Below, one piece after another: positions 18,920 through 29,779 of a stretch of 64,000 bases of DNA; position 1 is the first letter of the stretch; every line of letters begins with the position of its first letter. The translations under genes and the position numbers were made by a program. The stretch covers positions 496,001-560,000 of the forward strand of contig NZ_CP034449.1 in NCBI RefSeq assembly GCF_003952425.1, in the 5' to 3' direction. The notes beneath the pieces were generated by a model. That model made no database searches. It saw only the letters and a list, made by a program, of their open reading frames with translations, and had not been told where the DNA came from. Origin of the DNA: Mesorhizobium sp. M2A.F.Ca.ET.046.03.2.1 (lineage in GTDB: Bacteria > Pseudomonadota > Alphaproteobacteria > Rhizobiales > Rhizobiaceae).

Positions 18920-19308
18920 ATGGACAAGCCCGCCAACCCTGCCCCCGGCTTCCAGCGCAATCCCGACAAGGTGATCACCGTCGAACCCTATCGCGGCAGT
19001 GTCACCGTGCGCGCCGGCGATACCGTCATCGCAAGATCCACCCGGGCCAAGGTGCTTTCAGAACCACCCTACCCGGCGGCCTTCTACATCCCGTTCGACG
19101 ATATCGACTTCAGCAAGCTCGCCGGCACCGAGCACTCGACGCATTGCCCCTACAAGGGCGATGCCAGCTACTGGAGCGTCCAGGCGGCCGGCGAAGCCGG
19201 CACGAACGCCATGTGGGCTTATGAAATCCGATCGACGAAATGACCGAGATCCGCAACCACGGCGCGTTCTACACGAGCAAGGTAACGGTCGAAGCCGAAC
19301 CGGGCTGA
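18920..19308 (+). pseudogene. DUF427 protein with C-terminal frameshift
   Basis: From the ATG at 18920 (AGGAG upstream) the frame encodes a DUF427 domain with the hallmark STHCPYKGDASYWSV. It then stops at 19243 after 107 residues. The expected end of the domain (PIDEMTEIRNHGAFYTSKVTVEAEPG, stop 19306-19308) is encoded one frame away. Adding one A to the AAA run at 19224-19226 joins the two parts into about 129 residues. The main fold may survive, but the last helix and strand are lost. Either a real mutation or a base-call error explains it. DUF427 function is unknown. Confidence 0.75.
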
Positions 19309-19446
19309 GTTTTCGATTGGGCTGGGTCGTCGCTGCGATCCGAGGCAGGCGAAGGCCAAGCGTCGTCATCCCAGGGCGGAGGGATGGGCGTTCACGTCAA
19401 TCTCGGAAGGATGTGGCTGCCAAAATTCAGCCGCCGCACCGCACGC

Positions 19447-20193
19447 TCAATCGGTGGTGCCGTCGTTGCCTATACCGTCGGCATCGTCCAGGCGCACGAA
19501 TGTCATGCCTTTCTGCTTCAAGGCGAGCAGCCCCTGAACCACGCCCTCGCCGGCCGCATGCGTCGGCTGGTTGATGTGGGCGATGATGACGTCGCCGTCC
19601 TTGGCGGCGCCGATGCGGCGTGCCGTTTCCTTGGCGCCGAGCAGCGAGCCGCCGTCGCCATTGACCGAGAAGCCGGCGATCTTGAAGCCCAGCTTGCGGA
19701 TCATGGCGATCGCCGATGGGCTGTATTCCGCGGTGGCGCCGCGAAACCATTTGGGCGCCGGTCCGCCCGCGCTGGCGAGCGCCGCGGCGCCGGATTCAAC
19801 CTCGGCCTGCACGGCGTCCGGGCTGCCGGCGCTGCTTATGCCGTAAATCTTCCGCGGCGTATCGACCGCGGGAATGTGGCGGCCGCCATGGTTTTCCAGC
19901 TCGAACAGATCAGGATGGGCTCGCATGATCTCGGCGGCCGCGGCATTGCGCTTGAGCCAGATGCCGGTAACGAAGATGGTCGCCGGTATGCGATTGTCGA
20001 CAAGAGCCGAAAGTATTCTTGTGTCGGTCTTTCCCCCGCAAGCGTCGAGCGTCAGGGCGACTCGCCCACGCCCTTCCGGGGCTTGGGTCTTCAGATGCAG
20101 CGTCGGCTCGAGAAGCGTTGCGGCATTGCCGGCCGACGCCGCCAAGAGCGACAGCGCGAGCACGCAAAGAGAATTTCGAAGCAGACCCATCAT
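19447..20193 (-). CDS. Secreted polysaccharide deacetylase (NodB-like)
   Basis: 248 residues from the ATG at 20193. A typical signal peptide (LLRNSLCVLALSLLAASAGNAA) follows; the longer open frame would bury it. The NodB-fold motifs are visible in modified form: LTLDAC in the position of TFDDG, ENHGGRH (HxxxH metal pair), RGATAEYSP and the final IAHINQP histidine. It probably removes acetyl groups from a polysaccharide in the periplasm. Motif 1 has one aspartate rather than the usual pair, so metal-dependent activity is likely but not certain. Confidence 0.8.
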   Translation of the reverse strand: MMGLLRNSLCVLALSLLAASAGNAATLLEPTLHLKTQAPEGRGRVALTLDACGGKTDTRILSALVDNRIPATIFVTGIWLKRNAAAAEIMRAHPDLFELENHGGRHIPAVDTPRKIYGISSAGSPDAVQAEVESGAAALASAGGPAPKWFRGATAEYSPSAIAMIRKLGFKIAGFSVNGDGGSLLGAKETARRIGAAKDGDVIIAHINQPTHAAGEGVVQGLLALKQKGMTFVRLDDADGIGNDGTTD

Positions 20194-20335
20194 CCATTCC
20201 AACCCGGCACGCACGGCCAGTTGCCGCATCGCGCCAAAGAAAACTTGCCTCCGCTCGTCCCAACAGACCGGCATCTAGGCGAAAATGGGGACGTCCAACA
20301 GCGCAAAAGGAGCAATCGCGAAAAATTGCTTTCGT

Positions 20336-21478
20336 CTACACCGCGGTTTTAATGGGTCTGTCCGTCCGCGCCAGCAGTTCGCGCACTGCTTCGGCGACCG
20401 TGTCCACTTCCAGGCGCCAGACGCAAAATGCCTTGGCTGGATTGGTCCGGTGGCACATGTCGGCGGCCACACACTCGCAAGGCATTGGGGGCCGCAGCGA
20501 GATGCTGGGTGCGCCAACCGGACCCCATGCAACCGGGTTGGTGAGGCCGTACAGGCCGACGACCGGCGTGCCTGCTGCGGCGGCCATATGCATTGGGCCG
20601 CTTTCGTTGCCGAGGAAGAGCCGCGCCTCCTTGAGCAGCGCCATCAACGTTTCGAGCGATAGCTTACCTACCAGATTGACGACCGGCGCCTTGACCGCGG
20701 CCACGATGTGGTCGTTCGCCTGGGCTTCGTCGGGTCCGCCGACCAGGACGACGGAGAGACCGGTTTCGCTCGATATCGTGTCGACGGCCGCGGCGAAACG
20801 CTCGGGCTGCCACCGGCGGCCCGGAAAGCTTGCTCCGGCATGCACCACCAGGAAGGCTTTGCGGCGAAGACCGCAGCTGTCCAGCAATGTCAGGACCCGC
20901 GCGGTTTCCGATGGCAGCGGCTCGATCGAGGGAACCCGCACGCGCAGATCTTCCCCTAGCGCCTCCAGCGGAGAAAGATAGCGATAAAGGAAATGCCTCT
21001 CGCCATAGCCGAAGGGCTTGGCCCTGACGTTTGCGGATTGGCGCTCGAACCGGCCCAATCGCCTCTCGGTCGGGAAATAGCCAACGCGGATCCTGGCGTT
21101 GAGCGCCATGGCGACGAAGTGCGTCGTTTTTGAATCGGTCAAGTCGATGGTCATATCGCAAGCCAAACGACGCAGCTTTCGCAATACGTGGTAGAGTTCC
21201 AGGCCGCGCTGCATTACCGTGCCACGCGCGCTCGAGCGCTTGAAAGCTACGGTCTCATCTGCGATCCCGTGAGCAGTCAGGAAGCCTGCGAAGCGAGCCT
21301 CGCACAGGAAGACAATTCTGGCCTCCGGATAGGCGATCCTCAGATTCTTCGCCAGCGTCGAGGCAAGAACCAGATCGCCGATATATTTCGTTTGCAGAAT
21401 CAGGATCGACCGGACGCCTGCGAAGGGCCCCTGCAACATCCGTGTCCGGGCACCAGAACTGAGTTGAGACGTCGACAT
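20336..21478 (-). CDS. GT9 glycosyltransferase (heptosyltransferase family), copy A
   Basis: Up to 380 residues. The N-terminal Rossmann part (ILILQTKYIGDLVLAS), the second domain VVHAGASFPGRRWQPERF and the donor-binding LFLGNESGPMHMAAAAGTPVV are those of ADP-heptose:LPS heptosyltransferases. The late cysteine-rich stretch PCECVAADMCH is also typical. Comparison with the neighbouring copy B suggests translation may begin at the internal ATG at 21439 (MLQGPF), which aligns with MLQIAP of copy B. It probably adds a sugar to LPS core or another envelope glycan. Confidence 0.88.
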   Translation of the reverse strand: MSTSQLSSGARTRMLQGPFAGVRSILILQTKYIGDLVLASTLAKNLRIAYPEARIVFLCEARFAGFLTAHGIADETVAFKRSSARGTVMQRGLELYHVLRKLRRLACDMTIDLTDSKTTHFVAMALNARIRVGYFPTERRLGRFERQSANVRAKPFGYGERHFLYRYLSPLEALGEDLRVRVPSIEPLPSETARVLTLLDSCGLRRKAFLVVHAGASFPGRRWQPERFAAAVDTISSETGLSVVLVGGPDEAQANDHIVAAVKAPVVNLVGKLSLETLMALLKEARLFLGNESGPMHMAAAAGTPVVGLYGLTNPVAWGPVGAPSISLRPPMPCECVAADMCHRTNPAKAFCVWRLEVDTVAEAVRELLARTDRPIKTAV

Positions 21479-21486
21479 CCGGGGCC

Positions 21487-21509
21487 GCCACGCGCATGTT
21501 TCACGTGGC
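21487..21509 (-). promoter_or_regulatory. Hairpin upstream of GT9 copy A
   Basis: Arms GCCACG (21487-21492) and CGTGGC (21504-21509) lie just upstream of the gene. The counterpart before copy B (22819-22842) has related but different arms that still pair, so structure rather than sequence seems kept. Confidence 0.45.
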
Positions 21510-21650
21510 CCTCATATACAAGACGACAAGGTCGTGGGCCAGAGTGACTTGCACGTGCCGGCAGATCGTTTCACGGTCATGGAAATAGTGAAATTCCGGA
21601 TTTCGCTGTTTGCAATGCGGACGACGACGGCACGAGAATCTCCCCGCGTG

Positions 21651-22754
21651 TCAGACCGCGGCTTCCAGGACCGCCTCGGTACGCGCCAGGAGCTCCAGCA
21701 CCGCCTCGACCACCGGATCAACCTCCAGGCGCCAGACGCAGCAGGCCTTGCTCGGATCGGTCCGGCTGCACAGGTCGCCGCCGACGCAGTCGCAGGGCAC
21801 GGATGGCCGCAACGAGATGCTGGGCACGCCGACCGGCGCCCAGCGGACCGGATTGGTCAGGCCGAACAGGCCGACAACCGGCGTGCCGGCCGCGGCCGCC
21901 ATATGCATCGGCCCACTTTCGTTGCCGAGAAACAGCCGCGCCTGCCTGAGCAGCGCAAGCAGGGTTTCCAGCCGCAGCGCGCCCGCCAGATTGACGACAG
22001 GCGTCTTCGCCGCGGCCACAATCCTGTCGGTCGCCTCGTTTTCGTCCGGGCCGCCGACCAGGACGACGCGCAAGCCTGTCTCGCCGGCAATCCTGTCGAT
22101 TGCCTCGGCAAAGCGCTCCGGCTGCCAGCGACGCCCGGCGAAACTTGCTCCGGCATGAACCGCGACAAAGGCGTTTGGGAGGATGTGGTGCCGGGCCAGC
22201 AAAGCCAGGACGCGGATCGTCTCGAATGGCAGCGGTCGAATGGCCGGGGCTTTTACGCGCAGGTCGACGCCGAGCGCCTCCAACGGAGACAGATAGCGGT
22301 AGAGAAAGTGCTTCTTGCCAAATCCGAAGGGCTTCATCCTGACATTGGCGGGCTGGCGTTCATGCCAGCGCAGAGGCCGCTCCGTCGGAGAATAGCCGAC
22401 CCGGACCGGAGCATTGACCAGCCCGGAAATAAGACGCGAGGTTTTCGAGTCGGTGATGTCGATGGTCATGTCGAAGCGACGCCGCCGCAATTCCCGCACC
22501 ACGCGGAAGAGCTCGCGTCCCCGCTCGAACGGCATGCCACGCATCCTGGCGCGGCTGAGGGGGATAGCCTCGGCGGCAATGCCGTGGGCCGTCAGGAAGC
22601 CGGCCAAATGCGTTTCACAGAGAAACACGATCCTGACGCCCGGACATGCGAGCTGCAGGTTGTTCGCCAGCGCCGAGGCAAGCACGATGTCGCCGATAAA
22701 TTTGGTCTGCAGGACAAGGATCGACCGGAAAGGAGTGGGGGCAATCTGCAACAT
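21651..22754 (-). CDS. GT9 glycosyltransferase (heptosyltransferase family), copy B
   Basis: 367 residues, close along its whole length to copy A at 20336-21478 (shared ILVLQTKFIGDIVLAS, VHAGASFAGRRWQPERF, LFLGNESGPMHMAAAAGTPVVG). The pair is a tandem duplication that has since diverged. The arrangement suggests two successive additions of similar sugars or a relaxed backup. The start at 22754 has no clear ribosome binding site, but no better one is visible. A further imperfect inverted repeat (22757-22768 with 22778-22789) lies right before the start. Confidence 0.88.
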   Translation of the reverse strand: MLQIAPTPFRSILVLQTKFIGDIVLASALANNLQLACPGVRIVFLCETHLAGFLTAHGIAAEAIPLSRARMRGMPFERGRELFRVVRELRRRRFDMTIDITDSKTSRLISGLVNAPVRVGYSPTERPLRWHERQPANVRMKPFGFGKKHFLYRYLSPLEALGVDLRVKAPAIRPLPFETIRVLALLARHHILPNAFVAVHAGASFAGRRWQPERFAEAIDRIAGETGLRVVLVGGPDENEATDRIVAAAKTPVVNLAGALRLETLLALLRQARLFLGNESGPMHMAAAAGTPVVGLFGLTNPVRWAPVGVPSISLRPSVPCDCVGGDLCSRTDPSKACCVWRLEVDPVVEAVLELLARTEAVLEAAV

Positions 22755-22818
22755 GGGTTTCTGACACCAAAAAGTTCGGTGTCGGAAACTCCCTCGAAAC
22801 GGTGTCGAGATTCAGGGC

Positions 22819-22842
22819 TGTCACGCGCACGTTCGCGTGACA
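22819..22842 (-). promoter_or_regulatory. Hairpin upstream of GT9 copy B
   Basis: A perfect 9-bp stem, TGTCACGCG and CGCGTGACA, with a six-base loop, 65 bases upstream of the gene. It corresponds in place and flanks to the hairpin before copy A. Confidence 0.5.
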
Positions 22843-22895
22843 TTCCATACAAAACCGTAAGGTCCCTTGGGGTGCCGCTCCCCGGAATGCACGTC

Positions 22896-25580
22896 TCAGG
22901 CGCGTTTGGCGGCGCCTTTCGCCGCCGCCACGGCCGCCTGCGCGGCCGCCAGCCTGGCGATCGGCACACGGTAGGGCGAGCACGATACATAGTCGAGCCC
23001 GACCTCCTCGCAGAAGCGGATCGAAGCCGGATCGCCGCCATGCTCGCCGCAGATGCCAAGCTTGATGCCGGGCCGGGTCGCCTTGCCCTTTTCAGCAGCG
23101 ATCCGCACCAGTTCGCCGACGCCATCGACATCGAGCGACACAAACGGATCCTGCTCGATGATGCCCTTTTGCCGGTAGGTTTCAAGGAAGGACGCCGCGT
23201 CGTCGCGCGAGATGCCGAAGGTCGTCTGGGTGAGGTCATTGGTGCCGAAGGAGAAGAATTCGGCGGCTTCGGCAATGACATGAGCGCGGATCGCCGCGCG
23301 CGGCAGCTCGATCATCGTGCCCGTTAGATAATCGATCTTGGTGCCGGTCTCCTGCATGACGCTTTGCGCCACCGCGTCGATGCGCGCCTTGACGTATTCC
23401 AGCTCCTTCACCAGCCCCACCAGCGGCACCATGATTTCCGGCACCACCAGCGCGCCGGCCTTGCGTCCGGCCTCGACCGCCGCCTCGAAGATCGCGCGCG
23501 CTTGCATCTCGGCGATCTCCGGATAGGAGACGGCGAGCCGGCAGCCGCGATGGCCGAGCATCGGATTGAACTCGTGCAACGCCTCGGTGCGTTGCCGCAG
23601 CTTGTCGGCCGAGACATTCATGGCGCTCGCCACCTCGGCAAGCTCGGCCTCGGTCTTGGGCAGGAATTCATGCAGCGGCGGGTCGAGCAGGCGGATCGTC
23701 ACCGGCAGGCCGGCCATGATCTCGAACAGCTCGAGGAAGTCCGAGCGCTGCATCGGCAGCAGCTTATCGAGCGCTGAGCGCCTGTCCTTTTCGGTATCGG
23801 CCAGGATCATCTCGCGCATGGCGACGATGCGGTCGCCGTCGAAGAACATGTGCTCGGTGCGGCAAAGCCCGATGCCCTCGGCGCCGAAGGAGCGCGCCAT
23901 GCGCGCGTCGAGCGGCGTTTCGGCATTGGTGCGCACCTTCATGCGGCGCGCGGCGTCAGCCCATTCCATGATGGCGGCGAAATCGCCGGAAAGCTCCGGC
24001 TGCAGCATGGCGACCGCGCCCTTCAGTACCTGTCCGTTGCCGCCATCGATGGTGATGACGTCGCCCTTGCGGAAGGTCTGGCCCATCGAGACCAGCGTGC
24101 CGGCCTTGTAGTCGACGCGCAGCGAGCCGGCGCCCGACACGCAGGGCTTGCCCATGCCGCGCGCCACCACCGCGGCGTGGCTGGTCATGCCGCCACGCGT
24201 GGTGAGGATGCCTTCGGCGGCATGCATGCCGTGAATGTCCTCCGGGCTGGTCTCGATGCGCACCAGGATCGCCTTGCGTCCCTGAGCCCTGGCGTCCTCG
24301 GCGTCTGCGGACGAGAAGACGATTTCGCCCGTGGCGGCGCCGGGCGAGGCCGGCAGGCCCATGCCGATGACATCACGCGCCGCCTTCGGATCGATGGTCG
24401 GGTGCAGGAGCTGGTCGAGCGATGCCGGATCGATGCGGGCGACCGCCTCCTCCTTGGTGATCAGGCCGTCCCTCGCCATCTCGACGGCGATCTTCAGCGC
24501 CGCCTTGGCGGTGCGCTTGCCGGAGCGGGTCTGCAGCATCCACAACTTGCCGCGCTCGATGGTGAATTCGAGGTCCTGCATGTCGCGGTAATGCTTTTCC
24601 AGTCGGTCGGAGATGTCGACGAAGGCCTGGAAGGCGTCGGGCATCAGCTTCTGAAGCGACGGCTTGTCGGAGCCGGCGGCAATACGCGCCGCCTCGGTGA
24701 TGTTCTGCGGCGTGCGGATGCCGGCCACCACGTCCTCGCCCTGGGCGTTGACCAGGAACTCGCCATAGAGCTGCCTGTCGCCGGTCGAGGGATTGCGGGT
24801 GAAGGCGACGCCGGTCGCGGAGGTGTCGCCCATATTGCCGAACACCATGGCCTGGACGTTGACCGCCGTGCCCCAGCTTTCCGGGATGTCGTGCAGGCGG
24901 CGATAGGTGATGGCGCGGCTGTTCATCCAGCTCGAGAACACGGCGCCGATCGCGCCCCAGAGCTGCTCGTGCGGGTCCTGCGGGAACGGCTTGCCAAGCT
25001 CTTCCTCGACCTTGGCCTTGTAGAGCGAAATGACGCCCTGCCATTCCGCGGCCGTCAGCTCGGTGTCGAGCTCGTGGCCGAGGCTGGCCTTCTGGTCCTC
25101 GAGGATTTCCTCGAACACTTCGTGATCGAGGCCCATGACGACGTCGGAATACATCTGGATGAAGCGGCGGTAGCTGTCATAGGCGAAGCGCGCATCGCCG
25201 GAATCGGCGGCCAAAGCCTCGACCGTCTCGTCGTTGAGGCCGAGATTGAGCACGGTGTCCATCATGCCGGGCATTGACGCCCGGGCGCCGGAGCGGACGG
25301 AGACCAGAAGCAGCTTCGACGGATCGCCGAAGCGGCGGCCGGTGATGCGGCCGATATGGTCGAGAGCGGCGACGACATCCGCCTCGAGCCCATCGGGATA
25401 GGCCCGGCCGTTGGCGTAATAGGCGTTGCAGACTTCAGTGGTGATGGTGAAACCGGGCGGCACGGGCAGGCCGAGACTGCACATCTCGGCCAGATTGGCA
25501 CCCTTGCCACCGAGAAGATTGCGGTCGCCGGCACGGCCTTCGGCGGCGCCGTCGCCGAAGGTGTAAACCCACTTGGTCAT
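22896..25580 (-). CDS. ppdK: Pyruvate phosphate dikinase
   Basis: 894 residues from the ATG at 25580, which has GGAGG nine bases upstream; the open frame extends further but without a ribosome binding site. The N-terminal ATP-grasp domain (LLGGKGANLAEM), the phosphohistidine motif GGMTSHAAVVARGMGKPCV and the C-terminal PEP/pyruvate barrel with ICGEHGGDP are intact. It interconverts ATP, pyruvate and phosphate with AMP, PEP and pyrophosphate, linking central metabolism and gluconeogenesis. The gene appears monocistronic. Confidence 0.96.
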   Translation of the reverse strand: MTKWVYTFGDGAAEGRAGDRNLLGGKGANLAEMCSLGLPVPPGFTITTEVCNAYYANGRAYPDGLEADVVAALDHIGRITGRRFGDPSKLLLVSVRSGARASMPGMMDTVLNLGLNDETVEALAADSGDARFAYDSYRRFIQMYSDVVMGLDHEVFEEILEDQKASLGHELDTELTAAEWQGVISLYKAKVEEELGKPFPQDPHEQLWGAIGAVFSSWMNSRAITYRRLHDIPESWGTAVNVQAMVFGNMGDTSATGVAFTRNPSTGDRQLYGEFLVNAQGEDVVAGIRTPQNITEAARIAAGSDKPSLQKLMPDAFQAFVDISDRLEKHYRDMQDLEFTIERGKLWMLQTRSGKRTAKAALKIAVEMARDGLITKEEAVARIDPASLDQLLHPTIDPKAARDVIGMGLPASPGAATGEIVFSSADAEDARAQGRKAILVRIETSPEDIHGMHAAEGILTTRGGMTSHAAVVARGMGKPCVSGAGSLRVDYKAGTLVSMGQTFRKGDVITIDGGNGQVLKGAVAMLQPELSGDFAAIMEWADAARRMKVRTNAETPLDARMARSFGAEGIGLCRTEHMFFDGDRIVAMREMILADTEKDRRSALDKLLPMQRSDFLELFEIMAGLPVTIRLLDPPLHEFLPKTEAELAEVASAMNVSADKLRQRTEALHEFNPMLGHRGCRLAVSYPEIAEMQARAIFEAAVEAGRKAGALVVPEIMVPLVGLVKELEYVKARIDAVAQSVMQETGTKIDYLTGTMIELPRAAIRAHVIAEAAEFFSFGTNDLTQTTFGISRDDAASFLETYRQKGIIEQDPFVSLDVDGVGELVRIAAEKGKATRPGIKLGICGEHGGDPASIRFCEEVGLDYVSCSPYRVPIARLAAAQAAVAAAKGAAKRA

Positions 25581-25794
25581 GCTTGCCCTCCAGTTCGTGG
25601 AAGATAGAAACAGCCGGACCATGGCCCGGTTCCCCGCTTCCCCGGTCCGAGCGATAGGATGCTGCAGTGCGAAAGGCAAGGTACCGGCAGCGCTCGCCGC
25701 CACTACAATCGATTAAGCAAAGCTGCGTCAAAAAGACTTGCCGGAGAGGCATGGTGCGATATAGAACATAAAGAGAACATAGTGGAGTAGCGTG

Positions 25795-26139
25795 ATGAAA
25801 CTCAACGGGAAACTCGACTATCTGGAACTGCCGGCGACAGGTGGCACGCTGGACAGCGTCAAATCCTTCTACAGCGCCGCCTTTTCATGGTCGTTCACCG
25901 ACTACGGCCCGACCTATTCCGCTTTCGCCGAAGGGCTCGATGGCGGTTTCCAGGCCGATGCCGGGGAAGCGCCGGCCAAACCGCTGCCCGTGCTCTACTC
26001 CGAAAACCTCGAGGAGACGCTGGACGCGGTCGAGAGCGCCGGGGGCACCATCGTCAAGCCGATCTTTTCCTTCCCCGGCGGCAGACGGTTCCACTTCACC
26101 GATCCGGCCGGCAACGAACTGGCGGTGTGGGGACATTAG
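25795..26139 (+). CDS. VOC-family (glyoxalase-like) protein
   Basis: 114 residues, one VOC module: LDYLELPA at the start, SFYSAAFSW as the usual helix, and the ending FHFTDPAGNELAVW. The preceding GTG at 25792 would add one residue; the ATG with GGAG upstream is preferred. VOC proteins include dioxygenases, glyoxalases and resistance proteins. Nothing in the sequence fixes the substrate. Confidence 0.82.
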   Translation: MKLNGKLDYLELPATGGTLDSVKSFYSAAFSWSFTDYGPTYSAFAEGLDGGFQADAGEAPAKPLPVLYSENLEETLDAVESAGGTIVKPIFSFPGGRRFHFTDPAGNELAVWGH

Positions 26140-26239
26140 AAAGGACGCGGGTTTCGAGGTTTTTTGCTGTTGACAGGCAGTGGGCCGCGGGGCTCATTCA
26201 AATGAGCAGCGGCAACCTTCTAACAGCAAAAGCAGGCTG

Positions 26240-27667
26240 ATGAAATTCGGGTCAAGCGGTGTCCGGGGTTTGGCTTCCGATTTGGCCGGAAGGCCAAGCG
26301 GACTTTACACTGAGGGCTTCGCCCGGCGCTTGCGGGCGATTGGATATCAGCAAGGCAAGGTCTTCGTGGGCCGGGACTTGCGCGACAGCAGCCCGGCGAT
26401 CGCACAGGACTGCATGGCGGCGCTGGCCGCATCCGGCTTCCAGCCGGTCGATTGCGGTCCGATCCCCACACCGGCGCTTGCCTTTTATGCCCGCCGGCAC
26501 AACGCCGCGGCGCTGATGGTGACCGGCTCGCATATCCCCGCCGACCGCAACGGCATCAAGTTCTATGGACCGAAGGGCGAGATCGACAAGGCGGACGAGG
26601 CCGCGATCACCCTTTCTGTCGCGGAGCTGTCCGATCAATATCCCTGGCCGCCGACCTATGCGGACAGGCAAGCCGGCCATGAACAGGCGCTCGCGGCCTT
26701 TCGAGACCGTGTGGAGGCAATTCTGCCCCCTGGCGCCCTTTCCGGAATGAGGCTCGGCGTCTACCAGCACAGCACCGTTGCGGCGGAGCTGCTGGTCGAG
26801 GTCCTGCGATCCTTCGGCGCCGATGTGATCGTCGTCGGCAAAACAGATACTTTCGTGCCTGTCGATACCGAGGCCGTCAGCCAGGAAACGCTGGCGATGG
26901 TGCGGGACTGGGTGCGCGAGTTCAAACTCGACGCGGTGGTCTCGGCCGATGCCGATGCCGATCGCCCTCTTGTCATCGACGAAAATGGCGAATTGTTCCG
27001 CGGCGACCTGATCGGGCTGGCCACGGCGCTCTTCCTCAAGGCCGATGTCGTGGTGACGCCGGTCACCTCCAACTCGGGCATAGCCGAAGCGTTCGGGTTC
27101 AGCGTCAAGAGAACGAAGGTCGGATCGCCTTTCGTCATCGAGGGAATGGACGCCGCGCGGCAGGCGGCGGGCGGCATCGTCGTCGGCTTCGAAGCCAATG
27201 GCGGGGTTCTGCTGGGATCCGACGGCCTGGTGAATGGCAAAATATTGTCGGCGCTGCCGACGCGGGATTCGTTCCTGCCCATCCTGGCGGTGCTGGGCAC
27301 GGTGGCATCGGCCGGCAAAACGCTCTCCAACCTGCGTGAAACCTGGAATCTTCCGGTCTGCGCCAGCGAGCGGCTCGAGAACTTCCCGGTCGAGACATCG
27401 CGCAGCTTGATGCGCAAGCTCGCCGACCGCGACGCGTTGCAGCGGTTCCTGGCGCCCTTCGGCACGGTGGCGGATGTAGACGAGACCGACGGTCTGAGAG
27501 CGCGAATGACCAGCGGCGAGATCATCCATCTGCGGCCTTCCGGCAACGCTCCCGAATTTCGCTGCTATGCCGAGGCCGCCAGCCATGAAAGGGCAAGCGA
27601 AATCGTGGAAATGGCGCTGGAACGGGCCCGGGATACCGCACTGGCGGATCAGGCCGGGGCTGTATAA
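26240..27667 (+). CDS. Phosphomannomutase
   Basis: 475 residues from the ATG at 26240. The alpha-D-phosphohexomutase signatures are present: VTGSHIPADRNGIKF with the phosphoserine, the metal loop DADADRP and the sugar-binding EANGG. The TGSHIP form is that of phosphomannomutases of the CpsG/NoeK kind. It converts mannose-6-phosphate into mannose-1-phosphate for GDP-mannose. It heads a plus-strand group with gmd and an rmd-like reductase, forming most of a GDP-6-deoxyhexose pathway; the GDP-mannose pyrophosphorylase is not in the window. Confidence 0.9.
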   Translation: MKFGSSGVRGLASDLAGRPSGLYTEGFARRLRAIGYQQGKVFVGRDLRDSSPAIAQDCMAALAASGFQPVDCGPIPTPALAFYARRHNAAALMVTGSHIPADRNGIKFYGPKGEIDKADEAAITLSVAELSDQYPWPPTYADRQAGHEQALAAFRDRVEAILPPGALSGMRLGVYQHSTVAAELLVEVLRSFGADVIVVGKTDTFVPVDTEAVSQETLAMVRDWVREFKLDAVVSADADADRPLVIDENGELFRGDLIGLATALFLKADVVVTPVTSNSGIAEAFGFSVKRTKVGSPFVIEGMDAARQAAGGIVVGFEANGGVLLGSDGLVNGKILSALPTRDSFLPILAVLGTVASAGKTLSNLRETWNLPVCASERLENFPVETSRSLMRKLADRDALQRFLAPFGTVADVDETDGLRARMTSGEIIHLRPSGNAPEFRCYAEAASHERASEIVEMALERARDTALADQAGAV

Positions 27668-27700
27668 TGACAGCGGTGCCGGCGGTTGCCGCAGGCGTAG

Positions 27701-28747
<1,047 letters not shown>

Positions 28748-28822
28748 AAGGGAAGCCGTTGTGACGCCGCGTTCCGCCACGCATCCGCATCCGGACAACG
28801 CTTCATGGTTCGTGAGGCCGGC

Positions 28823-29779
28823 ATGCGCGTTTTGATGACCGGCGCCAACGGTTTCGTCGGCCCCTATGTCGGCGAGGCATTGCGCAAGATCTGCGGCCCT
28901 GAGGTCGTCATTGCCGCGACCTCCAAGGATGGGGGCCCGCACCCCGCTTTCGGCCAGGTCGAAGAGCTGGACGTGACGGATACGGCCGCCGTCCATGAGG
29001 CCATGGCCCGTCATCGGCCAACGCATGTCATCCACCTGGCGGCGGTCGCGGCCCCCGATGCCGCCCAGGCGAATCCACGAAACACGTGGCGCATCCACGT
29101 GGACGGCGCGCTCAACGTGGCCAATGCCATCCTCAACACGGCTCCGGACTGCTGGCTCGTCCATGTCGGATCCGGTCTGGTCTATGGCGAAAGCGCGAAG
29201 ACCGGACGACCGCTCGACGAAAGCACGCTGCTTGCCCCGGTCGACGACTACGCCGCAACCAAGGCCGCGGCCGACCTCGCGCTCGGCGCGCTGTCGTACC
29301 GGGGGTTGAAATGCGTTCGGATGCGTCCCTTCAATCATACGGGACCGGGCCAGACTGAGGCATTCGCAGTGCCGGCCTTCGCCATGCAGATCGCGCGGAT
29401 CGAAGCAGGCCTCGCTCCGCCGCTCATCCGCGTCGGCAATCTCGACGCCAGGCGCGATTTTCTGGACGCGCGCGACATTGCCAATGCCTATGCGCGCGCG
29501 GTCTTGAACAGCAACAAGCTTGCGCCGAACACCATCTTCAACCTTGCGTCCGGCCTCTCCTGGCGGATGGCAGATATTCTGGATCTGCTGCTGGCGCAAA
29601 GTAGCGTCAAGATCGTCGTGGAGCAGGATCCTTTGCGGATGAGGCCAAGCGACCTGCCATGCATCGTCGGCGATGCGACCCGCGCCCGGACCCTGCTTGG
29701 CTGGGCGCCCGAGCATTCTTTCGAGGAGACGCTTGCGGCGGTCCTGCAGGATTGCCGTGCACGTGTGGCCCAGGCGTGA
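28823..29779 (+). CDS. NAD-dependent epimerase/reductase, probably GDP-4-keto-6-deoxymannose reductase
   Basis: 318 residues from the ATG at 28823, which has GAGG at good spacing (an ATG 18 bases upstream would add six residues). The Rossmann motif MTGANGFVGPYV and the YAATKAAAD active site (YxxxK) define an extended SDR. The short length, PFNHTGPGQ and the position directly after gmd fit an Rmd-type reductase producing GDP-D-rhamnose. A GDP-fucose synthase would normally look different around the epimerisation residues. This is an inference from context plus similarity. Confidence 0.8.
   Translation: MRVLMTGANGFVGPYVGEALRKICGPEVVIAATSKDGGPHPAFGQVEELDVTDTAAVHEAMARHRPTHVIHLAAVAAPDAAQANPRNTWRIHVDGALNVANAILNTAPDCWLVHVGSGLVYGESAKTGRPLDESTLLAPVDDYAATKAAADLALGALSYRGLKCVRMRPFNHTGPGQTEAFAVPAFAMQIARIEAGLAPPLIRVGNLDARRDFLDARDIANAYARAVLNSNKLAPNTIFNLASGLSWRMADILDLLLAQSSVKIVVEQDPLRMRPSDLPCIVGDATRARTLLGWAPEHSFEETLAAVLQDCRARVAQA

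Noticed and set aside
23850..25277. A 475-residue plus-strand open frame inside ppdK
   Set aside because: Antisense shadow of a clear housekeeping gene.
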